Positions 34,947 to 47,500 are shown, counted from the stretch's first letter. The stretch is 64,000 nt of DNA from Hymenoscyphus infarciens (GCA_001414345.1 LLCB01000036.1:62001-126000); one strand, 5' to 3'. The notes: generated from the letters alone by a model not told the origin. Numbers and translations: made by a program.

Positions 34947-35905
34947 AAATGTAGTTAGTCGAAAACCAACCCTTGTATGATAATAAGCACCACGGGCATA
35001 CAAATAGAAGCGAGCGCTAACCTATGCGAGGGCTAAAACCAGCGTAAGAATTCAGCTCTACTAAGAATCGTTAGATCTCGTCTAAATTTTTATACTAATA
35101 AACCGAGTTAAGTAGATATATATAGATATCCTCTAGTTTATATAAAGAGTTAAGTAGTTTAACTACTAGAAGATACTACTAAAGACTCTATATAAAGACT
35201 TTTAATAGTTTAACTAGTAAAAGCTATTAATAAATAATCTATATAAAGCCTTTTAATAGCTTAAGTATTATAAGTAATTAATTAAACTATAAACTTATTA
35301 AAAAAAACCCTCTAATTATTAGCTTCTAATAAAGTCTCTTCTATTCTAAGCTACTCTTTTTATAATATATAGCTTTTTTTATTATAAGAAATTAAATAGA
35401 ATTCTATAAATCTTAGTAAGACTAAATTCTTACGTTAGTTTTAGCTCTTACGTAGACTAGAATTTAGTTAATTTTATATACCTATAGTAATAATAATAGT
35501 ATAATAATACGAATCGTACTTACTAGTTAGCTCTAGTTCACTTAGTTAATAACTCCTAAGCTTCTAACTTCTAAACTTCTAACTTCTAAACTCTTAACTT
35601 ATAAAATCTAACTAATAAGAAAACTCTATTCTATTCTAAGTATTATATAGTATAATACTATAAGTATATAAAAACAATAATACCTAGCGAAATTATAAAA
35701 CCTCTCTTCTAGCTTCTAGGGTTTCTATATATAAGAGAGTACTTACTTAGTAGGCTTGCTTCCTTTCTATTTACTTTAAGTATAAAAGTAGCTTTTAAAG
35801 TGCTATTGAAAATCTTAACTTTTTAGATATAAAAGTACTCGCTTTCTAAATTTATATACGAGAACTCTTAGAAGAGATAGAGATAGAGACGGAAATAGAG
35901 CTATT
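34947..35905 (+). repeat. RIP-altered copy of the segment at 37938-38410
   Basis: Matches the 3' flank of the isocitrate lyase gene, in the same orientation, with C-to-T and G-to-A changes. Examples: AGTGCTATTGAAAATCTTAA is identical in both, and GCGAAATTAYRAAACCTCYCTTC aligns with RIP-type differences. The 444-bp TIR element at 35017-35460 has interrupted this copy near its left end. Confidence 0.75.
35017..35460. mobile_element. TIR element, second family (444 bp)
   Basis: Long imperfect inverted ends of about 45-55 bp: the left end from 35017 (CTAACCTATGCGAGGGCTAA, then AACCAGCGTAAGAATTCAG) pairs with the right end up to 35460 (complement CTAGTCTACGTAAGAGCTAA, then AACTAACGTAAGAATTTAG). 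Mismatches are mostly transitions. Both ends carry TA, which suggests a Tc1/mariner-like target, but this is inferred. There is no coding capacity. Confidence 0.7.
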
Positions 35906-36819
35906 TACTTTACGTAAAACTAGATTTCATTACTATAACTTAGTATAATAACGCTATTTACTTTAATACGTAGTATTATTATACTAAGAATACTAAAGCC
36001 TAATAGAAACCTCTCGCTTACTAGTATATTAGAATTTCTTATACTTCTTAACTTCTTCCTCTTTATAATAGTATGAAATATATACTACTATAGAAGAGGT
36101 ATATAGAAGTGCGTTTAGCAGAGTATTATACGTAGATACTAGGCTCTAATATAGAAGAAAAGGCTAAACTAGCCTTTTCTAACTCTAGAAGAGTAGGCTA
36201 CTATATATAAGAGGTTTAGATAATATAAAAGAGATATAAAACTAAATAACGATATACGTCGGCTAATATAAAAGCCTAAACTCTATAAAGTACGTCTAAA
36301 AGCCTAGACGTATATAATCTTTCTAAATTAGATAATATAAAATAATAACTACTAAAACCTTATATATACGATATATGCTATATAATCTCGGCTATCTAGA
36401 ATAGCCTTTTTTCAATTTTTTTATATATTTAAATAGTCTTTTTAGCTACCTAGAAGCGCTATATAAACGTACTTATTTATAGAGTTTTATTTAAAAGTAG
36501 CTTATATACTTCTTAGAGTATCTATTACTAGGCCTACTATATATATATACCTCTATACTCCTAGCTTTATATTCTAGTAATAGCTTAGTATCTTCTTCTA
36601 TTCTCTCTATTCTAATTTAATTTAATTTTTAATAGTTTAATAGTTTTAGTCGTTCTTATAGATAACCGATTAAGTTCTTTATAATAGCTCTTATAAGAGC
36701 TTAGTTAGCTCTTTTTTATATAAGACTAATAATAATTATCTTCTAGTATACTATCTTATATAGAACTATTCTCTAATATATTCCTAACTTAAGTTTCTTA
36801 GTTCTATCTTCTATTCCCT

Positions 36820-37050
36820 CTACTCTATAGTCTTATATCTCTTAAGAGGTATTTTACTACTTTATCTAAGAGCTATTAAATATACTTTAAATATCTACTA
36901 ATATAAATAGTAGAGAATCGGTTCTTTATAACTACTAGAGAATCGGTTTCCTACTCTATAGTCCTATACCTTCTAAGAGATATCTCGTTACTTTATTAAA
37001 GTACTATTAAATATACTTTAAATATCTACTAATATAAATAGTAGAGGATC
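36820..37050. repeat. two direct copies, about 100 bp each, period about 131 bp
   Basis: Copies start at 36820 and 36951, both with CTACTCTATAGTC. They share ACTATTAAATATACTTTAAA / GCTATTAAATATACTTTAAA, followed by TATCTACTAATATAAATAG. Differences are mainly transitions. Confidence 0.85.
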
Positions 37051-37706
37051 TATTATCTAGTTATAAAAACCCTTCTACGTCTATGCTCTTATTCGAGCTA
37101 CCTAGGCCTCTTCTAATTACTCTATCACCGTCGCTAGAGGTCCTTTACCTCTTCTAGTAATTCTCTTAACTTAAATATAGTATATACTAACTATATAGAA
37201 TAACTACTATAAGTATCACCTCTAATCTTAGGTTAGTATATAGCTCTCGCTTTCTTAGAGTCGTATATAATTCCACGATATATCTAGAGTAGAAGTTCTC
37301 TAGTATTAGTAGATATATAGAATCAACTTTAGAAGCTTTCTCGATTAGTTCGTTTTAGTAGTCCGTAGATACTACTATCGAGTAAATAAGCTATATAGGT
37401 CTTTTTTACTAATATCTAGTATATTACTATATATAACGTAACTTCTTCGTAGAAGGTTAAGAGGCTTAAAACTCTAATAGTCGTAAAAAGAGGTATTACT
37501 ACGTCGCCTTTTAACTTAAACTTAGCTCTATAGACAGTTCTAGAGATAAGATAGAACTACTAGAGGTTCATAGAATACACCGCGTATAGATGTTAAGTCT
37601 TTGTATCCTAGATCTTTAATTCTATATATACTTAGTTACTTTTTACTATTTTTAGGCGGGGATTTATCTAAAAAGAGTAAATAGTAACTAATATAAATAC
37701 TACTAT

Positions 37707-37876
37707 TTTATTTCTAATAGAAATGCTATCTATTTTAGATAGAAATACTACTATTTTACTTATATTAAATAAATAACAAATATACTGAAAAACGTACGAG
37801 AAGTATATAAAATAAATAAATAGTATAAGAGTAGCATTTCTATTAGAAATAAATTAATTAGGTAGTATTTCTATCT
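37707..37876. repeat. interleaved inverted repeats
   Basis: Arm 1 TTTATTTCTAATAGAAATGC+TA (37707-37728) is perfectly inverted at 37832-37853. Arm 2 AGATAGAAATACTAC (37737-37751) is perfectly inverted at 37862-37876. The arms are in the order L1-L2-R1-R2. L1 and L2 are themselves related, both with the core ATAGAAATRCTA. The reading is either a small decayed foldback element or tandem subterminal repeats. Confidence 0.8.
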
Positions 37877-37937
37877 TTAATAATTAAAAAAGTGGCATTT
37901 GTGTTAATTACTGAAAAAATAACTATTTTAAATCAAA

Positions 37938-38410
37938 TGTAATTAGTTAGTCGAAACCTAACCCTTTTATAATAATAGCACGATAATACGAATCCTACTT
38001 ACTAATTAGCTCTAGTTTAGTTAGTTTGCCCACTAGGATCAACACCTCCTAAACTCCCACCTCCTAAACTCCCACCTCCTAAACTCCCAACTCCTAAAAT
38101 TCAACCAATAAAAAAACCCCATTCCATTCCAAGCATTAAACAGTACAACACCACAAGCACATAAAAACAACGATACCCAGCGAAATTACGAAACCTCCCT
38201 TCCAGCTTCCAGGGTTCCTATGCACAAGGGGGTGCTTGCTTCCTTCCTTCCTTCCTTCCTTCCTTCCCATTCATTCACTTTAGGCGCAGAAGTAGCTCTT
38301 AAAGTGCTATTGAAAATCTTAACCTATCTTTTGAATTTGAAGGTCTCCGCGTACCCGCTTCCTAAATTTGTTTGTGCACGGGAATCCCCTGGAAGGGATG
38401 GAGATAAGAG
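37938..38410 (+). repeat. segment duplicated at 34947-35905 (less altered copy)
   Basis: The partner of the RIP-altered copy. RIP-like changes are visible up to about 38025. To the right the sequence is of normal composition, for example three CCTCCTAAACTCCCA repeats at 38046-38095, and it runs into the isocitrate lyase 3' flank. Confidence 0.75.
38239..38267. repeat. (TTCC)n microsatellite
   Basis: About seven TTCC units inside the duplicated segment. The partner copy at about 35750 has only about two degenerate units, so the run expanded or contracted after duplication. Confidence 0.95.
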
Positions 38411-38658
38411 CCAGAGGCAGAAAAGTGTGAGAGCAAGCTTGAGTTGTCGTCGACCATTGCCTCGCGATGGACGATGGACAATAAAGGGACTCAATGCTCC
38501 GACTAGATTCTACGCGAGAAAAGTAGAACAACGAGACTGATTTACTACCGCTGTTCGGGAAAGATGAGAAGGGAAAAGTTCACAACAAGAAAACAAATTG
38601 TATGAAAAACACAAAATGTCATACACATATATATAAATATATCCATACCCAAACCGCC

Positions 38659-38718
38659 AACCCAACCCAACCCAACCCAACTCAACCCAACCTACCTACC
38701 TACCTACCTACCTACCTA
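38659..38718. repeat. (CCCAA)n and (CCTA)n microsatellites
   Basis: Four to five CCCAA units, then six CCTA units. The last CCTA overlaps the isocitrate lyase stop codon, so the repeat begins the 3' UTR of that gene (minus strand TAGGTAGG...). Confidence 0.95.
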
Positions 38719-40654
38719 ATGAAACTGATCCTCCGTAACCCCCTTACCCATCGCACTAGTACTACTAATCCCCCCACTAACCATCTTGAGCAACTCATCC
38801 GCATAATTCGCCCCACTCCACTTCTGATGCTTCACCACATCCACGCCACCGTCCATCTCCGGTTCCTGGACCAGCTCTCCGTACGCACGCATACCCAGCT
38901 TGCTGTAGGCGCTGGCGAACTGATTCGAGATGAGCGCCGTGGTGTGCAGACCGGCCAGGGTGATGAATTGCCAGCAGTAGCCCAGCTTGCTGAGGCGTTG
39001 GATGTAGGTTTCTTGCTCGGCGCGGGGCATGGCCGATTTCCAGTTGAAGGAGGGGGAGAGGTTGTATGCTAGTCTAGAGGGAGGGGGGTTAGTGGGGGTA
39101 GGGAGTAAAGTGACGAGTGACGAGAATTGTGAAAGAAATGACGAGAGAGAGAGCGGGTAGAAGGAGAAGGAGAAGAGAAGGAGAAGAAGGGGAAAAACAT
39201 ACTTCTGCTCTGGATACACAGCATGAACACCACTAGCAAACTGCTCAGCCTGCTTATAATCCGGCAATTTACTCTCCATCCAAATCGCATCGGCATGAGG
39301 CGCATACGCGATGGCACGATTGATGGCACATTCACAGCCACCTTGTAATCTGTAATATCCCTCTCTGGTACGCGGAGAATCCCAATTCCAAGGGATATCA
39401 ACACCAACAATGCCTCTTGCAATTGCTCTCGCCTCCGTGTTGCTTTTGCCCTTGGCAGCGGCGAGGAATTTGGAAACGAGTTCCTTTTTGTTGGTGAAGA
39501 CGCCGGAATTTATGGTGGAGACGACGGCGTCGTTGAAGAGTGCGAGTCCAGCTTGTGTGGTCCATGAATCTTCAATGGCTTGGAGTTCTGGTCCGGATTT
39601 TCCGGCTCGCTCGGCAGCGATCATGAGATCGTTGAGGGGTTGGAGATTGGGGTTTGTGGAGCCGAGGATATATGGGTGGTCTCGGGGATCGATGGTTGTG
39701 GTGATGAGGGTTGCTGCTTCAGCATCTGTTCTTGCGATGGCAAGTAGGTCGGATCCTAAAAAACGCCTATCAGTACTTCATTCAAATCTCAGTGTGAAAA
39801 GGGGGGCATACCCATGATATCAGCTTGAGCTCTTATAGCAACCAACCGATTGATATGTTCACTAATTGGAACCAAAACCTTTCCAGCCATATGACCACAC
39901 TTCTTCGTTCCTGGAGCTTGATCCTCGATGTGAATCCCAGCGGCTCCCTTCTCCACAAACAACTTTGTCAACTTCATGACAGCTGTGAGACCACCATGTC
40001 CGGTATCTGCATCCGCGATGATGGGACGGAGATAGTCGATATTTTGAAGCTTGGAGCGATCAGCTTTCGATGTCGTCGTGATTCTTTCTTCGCGTTGTTT
40101 TCGGTCGTGGAAGAGTTGTGCCATGAATAGATGAGCAACTTTGTTAGGAACGGTAGTCTATGAATTGAATTAGATTGATTTGTGTACTCGTGATAAGAAG
40201 AACGAACGTATGGGTAATCTGCCAAATCAGGGCCTGGCTCGTCCGAGGCGGAAGCTGTAGATGACGATTGCCAGCCAGAGACGTATACGGTATCGAGGTA
40301 TTTCGCCATTTGGGTCAACATCGTTGGCTCGAGACATCCATACGTATAACTCGCATCACCACTCTGCAGACATCATTCATTAGAATACATGCTATTCCTG
40401 TTCCGAATTGAGAAATGACTTACCTTGAATCTCCCCTCCAAGATCCCCCACAACTTCTTTGCTTGAGCATTACTTGGGTATTCAATCTTCAAATTCCCCC
40501 TCTTTGCAACAATCTGCTCGGCGGTGAAAGATCTCTTAGTGTATCTCCATCTCGAATCACTCCACCACTTTTTGACCGCTGCCACCTCTTCCAGATAAAG
40601 TTGCTCCTCCTTGTTAGGATCCACGGCGGGGTTGGCCATTTTGTTCGCTGCCAT
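38716..40654 (-). CDS. icl1: isocitrate lyase
   Basis: First enzyme of the glyoxylate bypass: it splits isocitrate into glyoxylate and succinate, usually in peroxisomes/glyoxysomes, for growth on fatty acids and C2 compounds. Five minus-strand exons (40654-40424, 40363-40208, 40157-39812, 39755-39203, 39073-38716) give 547 residues, the normal fungal length. Visible parts: an N-terminal [12 protein letters not shown] region; [23 protein letters not shown]; the active-site signature KKCGHMAGK with its catalytic Cys; RTDAEAA; a [20 protein letters not shown] segment; and SPSFNWK. The C-terminus is DQFH, with no SKL-type peroxisome signal, so import would need another signal. All conserved motifs are intact. 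It sits only about 0.7 kb from the RIP-affected block. Confidence 0.97.
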
Positions 40655-42154
40655 GATTGCGGTTTCGAGGAATGTAGTTTAAACCAGCAACTTCTTCCTT
40701 TGTGTACAACGTTTTCTTTTCAAACAAGTTCTCGAACTCAAATGTATGCCCAGGATGAAAAAGAAGACAAAAGAAGTAAGAAAGAGGAGAAGCCAGAAAA
40801 TTAGTTCAGGATAGCGTTCATATGACTCAGCCAATACATATCACAAGCAAACCAACTCCCTTTCTTCGGGCCCCAAGCCACATCTTATACCACCACCTAC
40901 TCATCCCACGACCCCCCAACCCTACTCCGTAAACCCCCCCTCTCCCCTCATCCCTCCAATGCAACGGAGCATATCGGACTAGCGCATCCCCACATGCTCA
41001 GCTCATCACTCGGCCAAAGTCCACACTCCTCAACCATTGGCCCACCAAGGAATAGCATTACAAGAGCCACAAAAGACCCAGCTTGCTTGACCGAGGATGT
41101 GAAGGTAGGTGAGGTGTCTTACGTTCCAGATCTTTGGCCGACCTCTCCGTTTCGGGCTCGGCTCAAAGGCTCGCAGGCCTCGCAATGCCGTGGTTGGTTG
41201 GCTTACCGAAACCCCACATTCCACTTCTCCAGATTTGTAGATTTGTTTGCCCCTCCAGCGTCATCGCTGCTTGGGAAGTTTTCCAACAACTAGAAATCAA
41301 TTGCAGCAACGCAATAAAAAACGACGAGGAAGTCCTCTGCCAATTCTATAAACATTGTACAGGTTTATAACATGTATCAGGACGAACAGCAGTTTCAGGC
41401 AGAGAAGATAATTACTTTCACATGAAGAGACGATCAGCTGGCATGTGAAAACAAACATTCATAGCCGCACCACCGGCAACACCATCATGCAAGGTCCAGT
41501 CCAACTGGGAGGACCGGTCTTGTGTAGTACCGGAGCGGATGAATAAATAGCCTCGGTAACATATCACGAGTCAAGACTACGAGATCTTCCGATCAATCGA
41601 AGAGTGCGGAAAGAAGAGGGAGAGGTATATATAAACCGGACTTGTGCTACACCAAATCTGAAACTTCAGAGTGGTAAGTAAGCTGGTAACTTTCTAATAT
41701 ATAAATAGATTGATATAAATGCGCACGTGTGACTCACGTGCATGGTTAGACATCCACATAGGTACCCAGTACTAGTTCAATGCTTTTATTTAGTCAGGAG
41801 GGAGCAATTAAGTTGCGAAAACCCAGCTAGGTTATATATAACTCTGTGGATTGATCGTCAGTCAAATTATAAAGAGACAGCGACCAAGACTTGAAGTCCC
41901 TCAAAAAACTGCCCTTTCCTTCTATGCATTGATTCTCCGCAAACCGATCTAATATTCACACTTCTCCGACAATCTTCTCTGATAGCTCAAATTAAGCAGA
42001 GCTCTGCAGCGAAACAACAAGGCGGAAGGAGAGTGTTTCAAAGGGTATCCGAAAGTAAATCTGGGTATCGCGTAATGTCGTGGGCGAATGCGAATAGTAC
42101 TGATGGCTCATCTATTTATTTTTTCGAATATCATGAGGTCGTCAAATAATTTGT
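40655..42154. other. intergenic region
   Basis: 1.5 kb holding the isocitrate lyase promoter/leader and the trehalase 3' flank. Small open frames around 40994-41370 show no motif. No gene is supported. Confidence 0.5.
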
Positions 42155-44573
42155 TCATGGGGAAGGTGTGAGAAGTTCGGGGATGCCCTCTGTGGCACGA
42201 GCATAATCACTCCATGGTGTCAGGGTACCAAGAGCTCTTTGCATATGTGCATTCGTGAATTCGAGACCGAAGACATAGCTGGCATTGACCCAACCGAATC
42301 TGATAATTTGTCAGTGATGAATGAAACTCCCAAGCCGGAATCACTTACCCTTCTTTTGCCACACCTTTAAAATCCAATCCTTGGTTCCCATATTCAGCAT
42401 CAACTCGATGCGGAGCGGTAAGATGTGTAACGTCGTATTTCTCAACCACAACACCATTAAAATCCACAAAGGCTTTCGTCATCATGAAGAGCCATTTGTA
42501 TGCCAAACGTGCTACATCCTCATGGTAGCCATATCTGTCCAGAGCGGTCCAGGCCAGCATTTGTTGCGGAGCCCATCCGTATGGATAATCCCACTGTCTA
42601 TTTGGTCGTTCCAATCCAATTTCTCCTCGTGATTCCTCTGTACCAGAGACTAATCCACCTAGAACCTCGAATTTGGGAAGAGCTCTCGCCACGAGAAGTG
42701 ACGCCTGCAATGGAGTTGCAACACCAGACCACATAGCCCAGAAAGTTGTGCAAGTTTCGTAGGTACATTGCTCCTTCTTGACCGTATCATAATCGAAGAA
42801 CATACCTTTCTCTGCGTTCCACAGATACTTGTCCATGGCAGCCTTACGACGCTTAGCTTTGCGATCCCACATGGATGAGGTCTCGATATGATCTGGAACC
42901 ATATCACCAACGCAAAATTCCTCTGGAATACGAAGCTTATCGCCGAAAAATCTCTTGATGGCTTTTGCAATGTCCTTTTCGTACTTGTAAAGCAGCGAAT
43001 TCAAGTCGATAGTGGCGAGATTTGCACACACCTTCTCCAGACGATAAGACGTGTCATGGCCGGATTCTCGTACAGCACGATCATGGAGAAAGTACTCATC
43101 GAGATCTGGCTCAACGACTCTTCCATGATTGTAGGCATCAACAAACTCCTCAAACGTCAGTCCATGCTTCTTGGCGTACGGCTCCAGGATGTGAGTGAAA
43201 TGAGTTGCCTCCGTCTCAGGAGGAACACCAAGACCTTCCGGGCGGTAACGAGAAAGTCCGGTGATTGGGTCATATCGTGGTTCCGCCATCCAGACACTGT
43301 TGTATTCCTTAATGGCAGCCAGAATTGCAGTTTTCAAAAATTGTTGTGCTCCCGCATCGGTTGCCTGGATTTCTTCGTAAACTCGCATTGCCATGTCTGT
43401 TAGGAAAGGCGGCTGAGACCGACACAGGTAATATGACCTAGTAGCGTTGAGAATCTTGCCATAGTGCTTGATGCAAAAACAAAAATGCTCCACCATTGAC
43501 TTTGCTAGATGAACCTTTCCATTGGCAATTAAACCAAGAGATTCCATGTAACTATCCCAACCATATAACTCGTTGAAACGGCCACCAGGAACCACAAAAG
43601 GTTTTCCCTTGAGAGTTTTCAAACCAGTGGCCTTGTCCGTGATTTCTTCCATGGCTACCGCGAGAAGGCCTGGCTTCGCATTCATGTCCCTGACAACCTC
43701 GGGTGTAATATTCTTAGGTAACCAGCAAACATCGAGGCGAATCTCCGGCCTATCCTTGGCAACTTTCGTGTAATATTCGTGTTGTTCGGGTGCACCGTGT
43801 GGAACGTATATGCGTGGTCTCGGGTCCGATGTCCAATCCTTGGGGTCTCGTCCCGCAATTTCAATCACAGAGCCATCAATCACTCTTGTTAAGCGATCCC
43901 AGAACGAGTCCTTGATGAGACGTGCGAGTCGATTGGTTGGATTCTCGTTCAAGCGAGATTCATCTAGAATGATCTGGCGACGACCAAGTTCTTTGGCCAT
44001 GTGAAGCTCCTGGAGCAAATTGGAAAGCATATATGTCCCCCGAATATCAAATCTCTTGAATCCATTCGAGGAAGCCGTTCCCAGCGAGAGAACCTGTTGT
44101 AGATTGGTCAGCAATCATCCGAGGAACTGTACCTCGCGGATTCCCACGCACCTTTGGACCCGTATCTTCGATTGTGATCTGCCAATTGTTGTCCGTGTCT
44201 TCCTGCTTTGCGAGGTGGGCGAGGGTTGATTCTACCTGAACCAGGAATCTCCGTGGGAACAAGGAGATCTCATCTAGTTCCAAATGTCAGCCTTCGACCT
44301 TGTCCGTTTGTTCATCTGCTTCTGCTCACCATGAGATCCCCGGCGTTGAGGCTGTCGGTGTCCGAAGGTGCCATCGACAACGGTGCTTTGGGTCTGTCCG
44401 CAAGTCAGTCAATGGCGGAGGCGAAGAAGAATGGAGTGGTGGCCTACAGAAGAGTATGTGCGGGTGCGGAAATGCTTGTTGGTCTTGTAGACTGTCTCGT
44501 TACCATAGTAGATTTCGGGAGTGCTGTAGGGATCGATTTCGTTTGACTGGCGTGCTCTTAATGGCGAGCTCAT
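42155..44573 (-). CDS. neutral trehalase (GH37)
   Basis: Cytosolic trehalase that hydrolyses trehalose to glucose during germination and stress recovery. Five minus-strand exons (44573-44448, 44393-44330, 44273-44152, 44093-42349, 42299-42155) give 733 residues. The N-terminus holds RRGSHDE, rebuilt across intron 2, a consensus PKA site as used to activate fungal neutral trehalases. The calcium-binding segment [12 protein letters not shown] follows. Catalytic-domain signatures are [14 protein letters not shown] and [10 protein letters not shown]. The C-terminus reads [14 protein letters not shown] and ends TPSP. The order matches Nth1/TreB enzymes, in which 14-3-3 binding to phosphorylated N-terminal sites activates the enzyme. 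The N-terminal exons were assigned from splice signals and family order, so their edges are a little less certain than the long exon. Confidence 0.95.
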
Positions 44574-47500
44574 CCTCGTTGGTCCCCTGAGATGGTTTCA
44601 CGAGTAGATGCTGTGTTCTGGCTTCAATTGGCGCGTGGTGGCAGAGTTGGAGAAGACTCTTCGCTCGACGAGGAGTCGGTGGATTGATTGACCGACCGGA
44701 CTGGCGGTGGAGGAAGTTGGAGTGAATGACCGAAGGGGTAGTAGGTAGGGGGAGAGATTGAAGAGGGCGGGGCAGTCTTAGGAGGGGAGACGACGGGAGT
44801 CCGGTGGGTAGATGAGGTCGAGAGGTCTCGAGGATCGATTGGTGTGTAGCAGAGAAATTGACAAAATTTCTCGTGTCGGGGACGGGAGGTGGAAGTAGGC
44901 GTAGGTGTAGGTAGGGTAAGGGTAAGGGTAGTGAGGTGAGGATGATGCAGTGAGTGCAGGTGGAGTCTGAGGTGACGGTGGAGTCTGAGGTGACGGTGGA
45001 AGTTTGAGTTAATCGATAAGGGAAGAGTGGGGCACTTTACACTCTGCCCTCCCTGCCTGACTGAAACAAAGAAAGAGAGGGAAGGGACCTGGAGAGCATT
45101 GAGAAGGACAACGCAACTTCCTTTTCCCCCCTCGGCCAATGATCTTTCTTTTCTCCGTTCCCTTTCCCCTTTGCCCTTTCCCCTTTCCCTCTTCCCCTTT
45201 CCCTCTTCCATTGATCACAAGGCAACTCGGTGTCTTTGGTTTCCTCTTTACCAACACCACCACCTACCTCTGCCGCACCTCAGCTACCACTACCTCCACT
45301 ACCTCCACTACCTCCACTACCCTGACCGCTCATGACCGGTGAAGCTTTTGAAGCTTTTGCTGGTCTTCACCGGTTGAGAGTCTATATATAGGTAGAGAGG
45401 GTTTTAGTATAGAGCTAGATAAGGATGGCAACCTGGAACGAATCAAAGGCATAAATTCCATCAATGTGGACGGCTTCTGTACCTGTACCTGCAATCGGCA
45501 TTAGCAACTTGCCGTCTGCATAAGCCCCCCCCCTCTCGCCCCCGCTTTTGGCGTGAAATAAGAGCGAAACATTCTGTTAATAGAAGACAAAATCACCTAC
45601 CTACTCCTACCTGTTTAGCGGCCATGATTCGCCTTTCAACTCTGGTCGCCTTCTCACTCAGCTCTTCCTCTTCACTGGCCTGCCCCTTGGTTCCCGAGGT
45701 CACACGACCTCTTCTGTCTTTCATCTCTCGTGAATCAAGCCTGCCCTTTTTTGGTCGTGGGCTGCTTTTTGGATGGGTGATGGCTGGTTGGTAGTTACAC
45801 ATAAGAATGTCGAGAACCCAAGGGTGTTCATCTGATATATATAATACCCCGGATACTTGTACGTCGACAATTCCCAAATCGGACGACGATGAGGGGTTCA
45901 TGATTTGAGGGGTTCAAGAGGGGTCGTACTTGACCCTGGATGCTCCCCGCCTCTGGAACGGGGAACTCGGCCGGGGATCCAAGAGGCCAGCTGCTAATAT
46001 CATCTCCTCTCCATTATCCTTTCTATTCGTCAATCGTCGCCTCGTCGGTTGTTTCACTGCATTCCATTTATCCATTCCAGCTGGCGCCGGAGACCGATCC
46101 GATATCTTTCAACCACTCATAATATACCTCCATCAAATTAGCAAAAAGGCTACGAAAACCCATCGAAAAGCGAATCATCATTGAGAGAGAATGTACAGGT
46201 GTATGTGGTACACAAAACGGAGTTCCACCAACCAAAGGAAAGACCAACGGAAGGATGATCCGGTTCCACTCCAAAGCTGCTGCTCAGACTGAAACTCTAG
46301 CTGGACTGTTTTTATTCCAAAGTTCGATCTAGTAGGGTTCTGAAAACTATTTTGGTCTGTAGAAAGTTCTGCAAATCTATCCGGCGATCTTGGGGGAAAT
46401 GATGATGGTTATACTAGATTGCTATTAGTATATCGGTGGGATTTTTCTTTTTGCTTCTGTTTGGCTTGAACTTTGGTCTGCGTCAAAATCTAGTGCTTTC
46501 TTGTTTCGCATTGTTTACCCGTCTTGCCCTTTTTGAATTTGATAATGCTCGGTCTCGTACTAGTACTCCAAGATTTGCTAGTGGCATGTCATTTCTATAA
46601 TGAAAGCACTTGGAACTCTGGGCGATTGGCAATCAGTAGATGTTCAACTGATTCATCGCGTTACGCCTTAGCATCTACAAAACTTAGTCTTGTTTTACTA
46701 CTCGCCATCAGAGGAAGGGAGGAGGATCAAAAAAGCGGGAATGTTAAGCTTCGAATCCCTTTTCCTTTTCCTTTATTTATTTAAATGTACTGCGATGATC
46801 AAGCACTACAGTTCCACAATCAAAGCAAAGTCAAAGCTCGATAGATTGTGGAAAGAGCACTGCAAATCGTTTGATTTTAATCCAGCTCACCGATTGTGGT
46901 TTCCCCAGTTTCGTGTTCAGCTCTATGTCATTTTGCTTTCGTCTTCTCACTGGGTATTTACTTGGTGGGAGAAACAAGCTTTCTTCTGAATGGCCCTGCG
47001 AGGGTGCCAAACCTCTGGGATCATTACAGATATTTTCTGAAAATGTTGAGAGGAATTGTGAAACTAACTTCTTCACTCTCCTCAACGCGGTCCAAAAATA
47101 TAGGTTGGCAGTTCCAGAGTCTTCAAAGTAATGGTTGTGCGGATGTTTGCAGAATAAAGCCTAGGTTTCTGGCCCCGTTCTCACCCCGAAAACCACATGT
47201 CAGCAACTAGAAAAGAAGTCCATTATGTGCTGGTTTATTTCTGGCCTGATTAGCGTCTATACTTAAGATATTGTGGTTGCGCTTCTCCGTTGTAACGGAT
47301 CCCGAACTCAATGCGTCATAATATTCCATGAGTGTAGCTTTTATTTTGGGTAGGGAGGTACTTCTACCATTTGATATTCAACACGCCTCTTAAAGGACGG
47401 GTGATGTGCGTCATACCTCGACTCTAGCCTCGCTCGATTGAAGCCAACCACGCCTCGCAATGTCTTCATTGCATTTGAAAATGTATTTTCAGTACTCGCA

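Larger units (their letters stand above)
35906..37937. other. AT-rich RIP block, no readable gene
   Basis: Dense TA steps and stops in all frames; no ORF of note. It holds the 131-bp-period repeat (36820-37050) and the inverted-repeat cluster (37707-37876). It probably derives from repeats too decayed to name. Confidence 0.6.

Noticed and set aside
27600..38000. Centromere-like or horizontally acquired AT-rich DNA
   Set aside because: Readable retroelement traces, paired LTRs and transition-only differences explain the composition by RIP of repeats; no centromere-specific evidence is available from sequence.
38659..38718. Telomere-like repeat
   Set aside because: The units are CCCAA and CCTA, not the fungal CCCTAA, and they lie in a gene's 3' UTR.
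38603..39072. 156-codon plus-strand frame over the isocitrate lyase 3' end
   Set aside because: It is built on the CCCAA/CCTA repeats and antisense to a clear isocitrate lyase exon.
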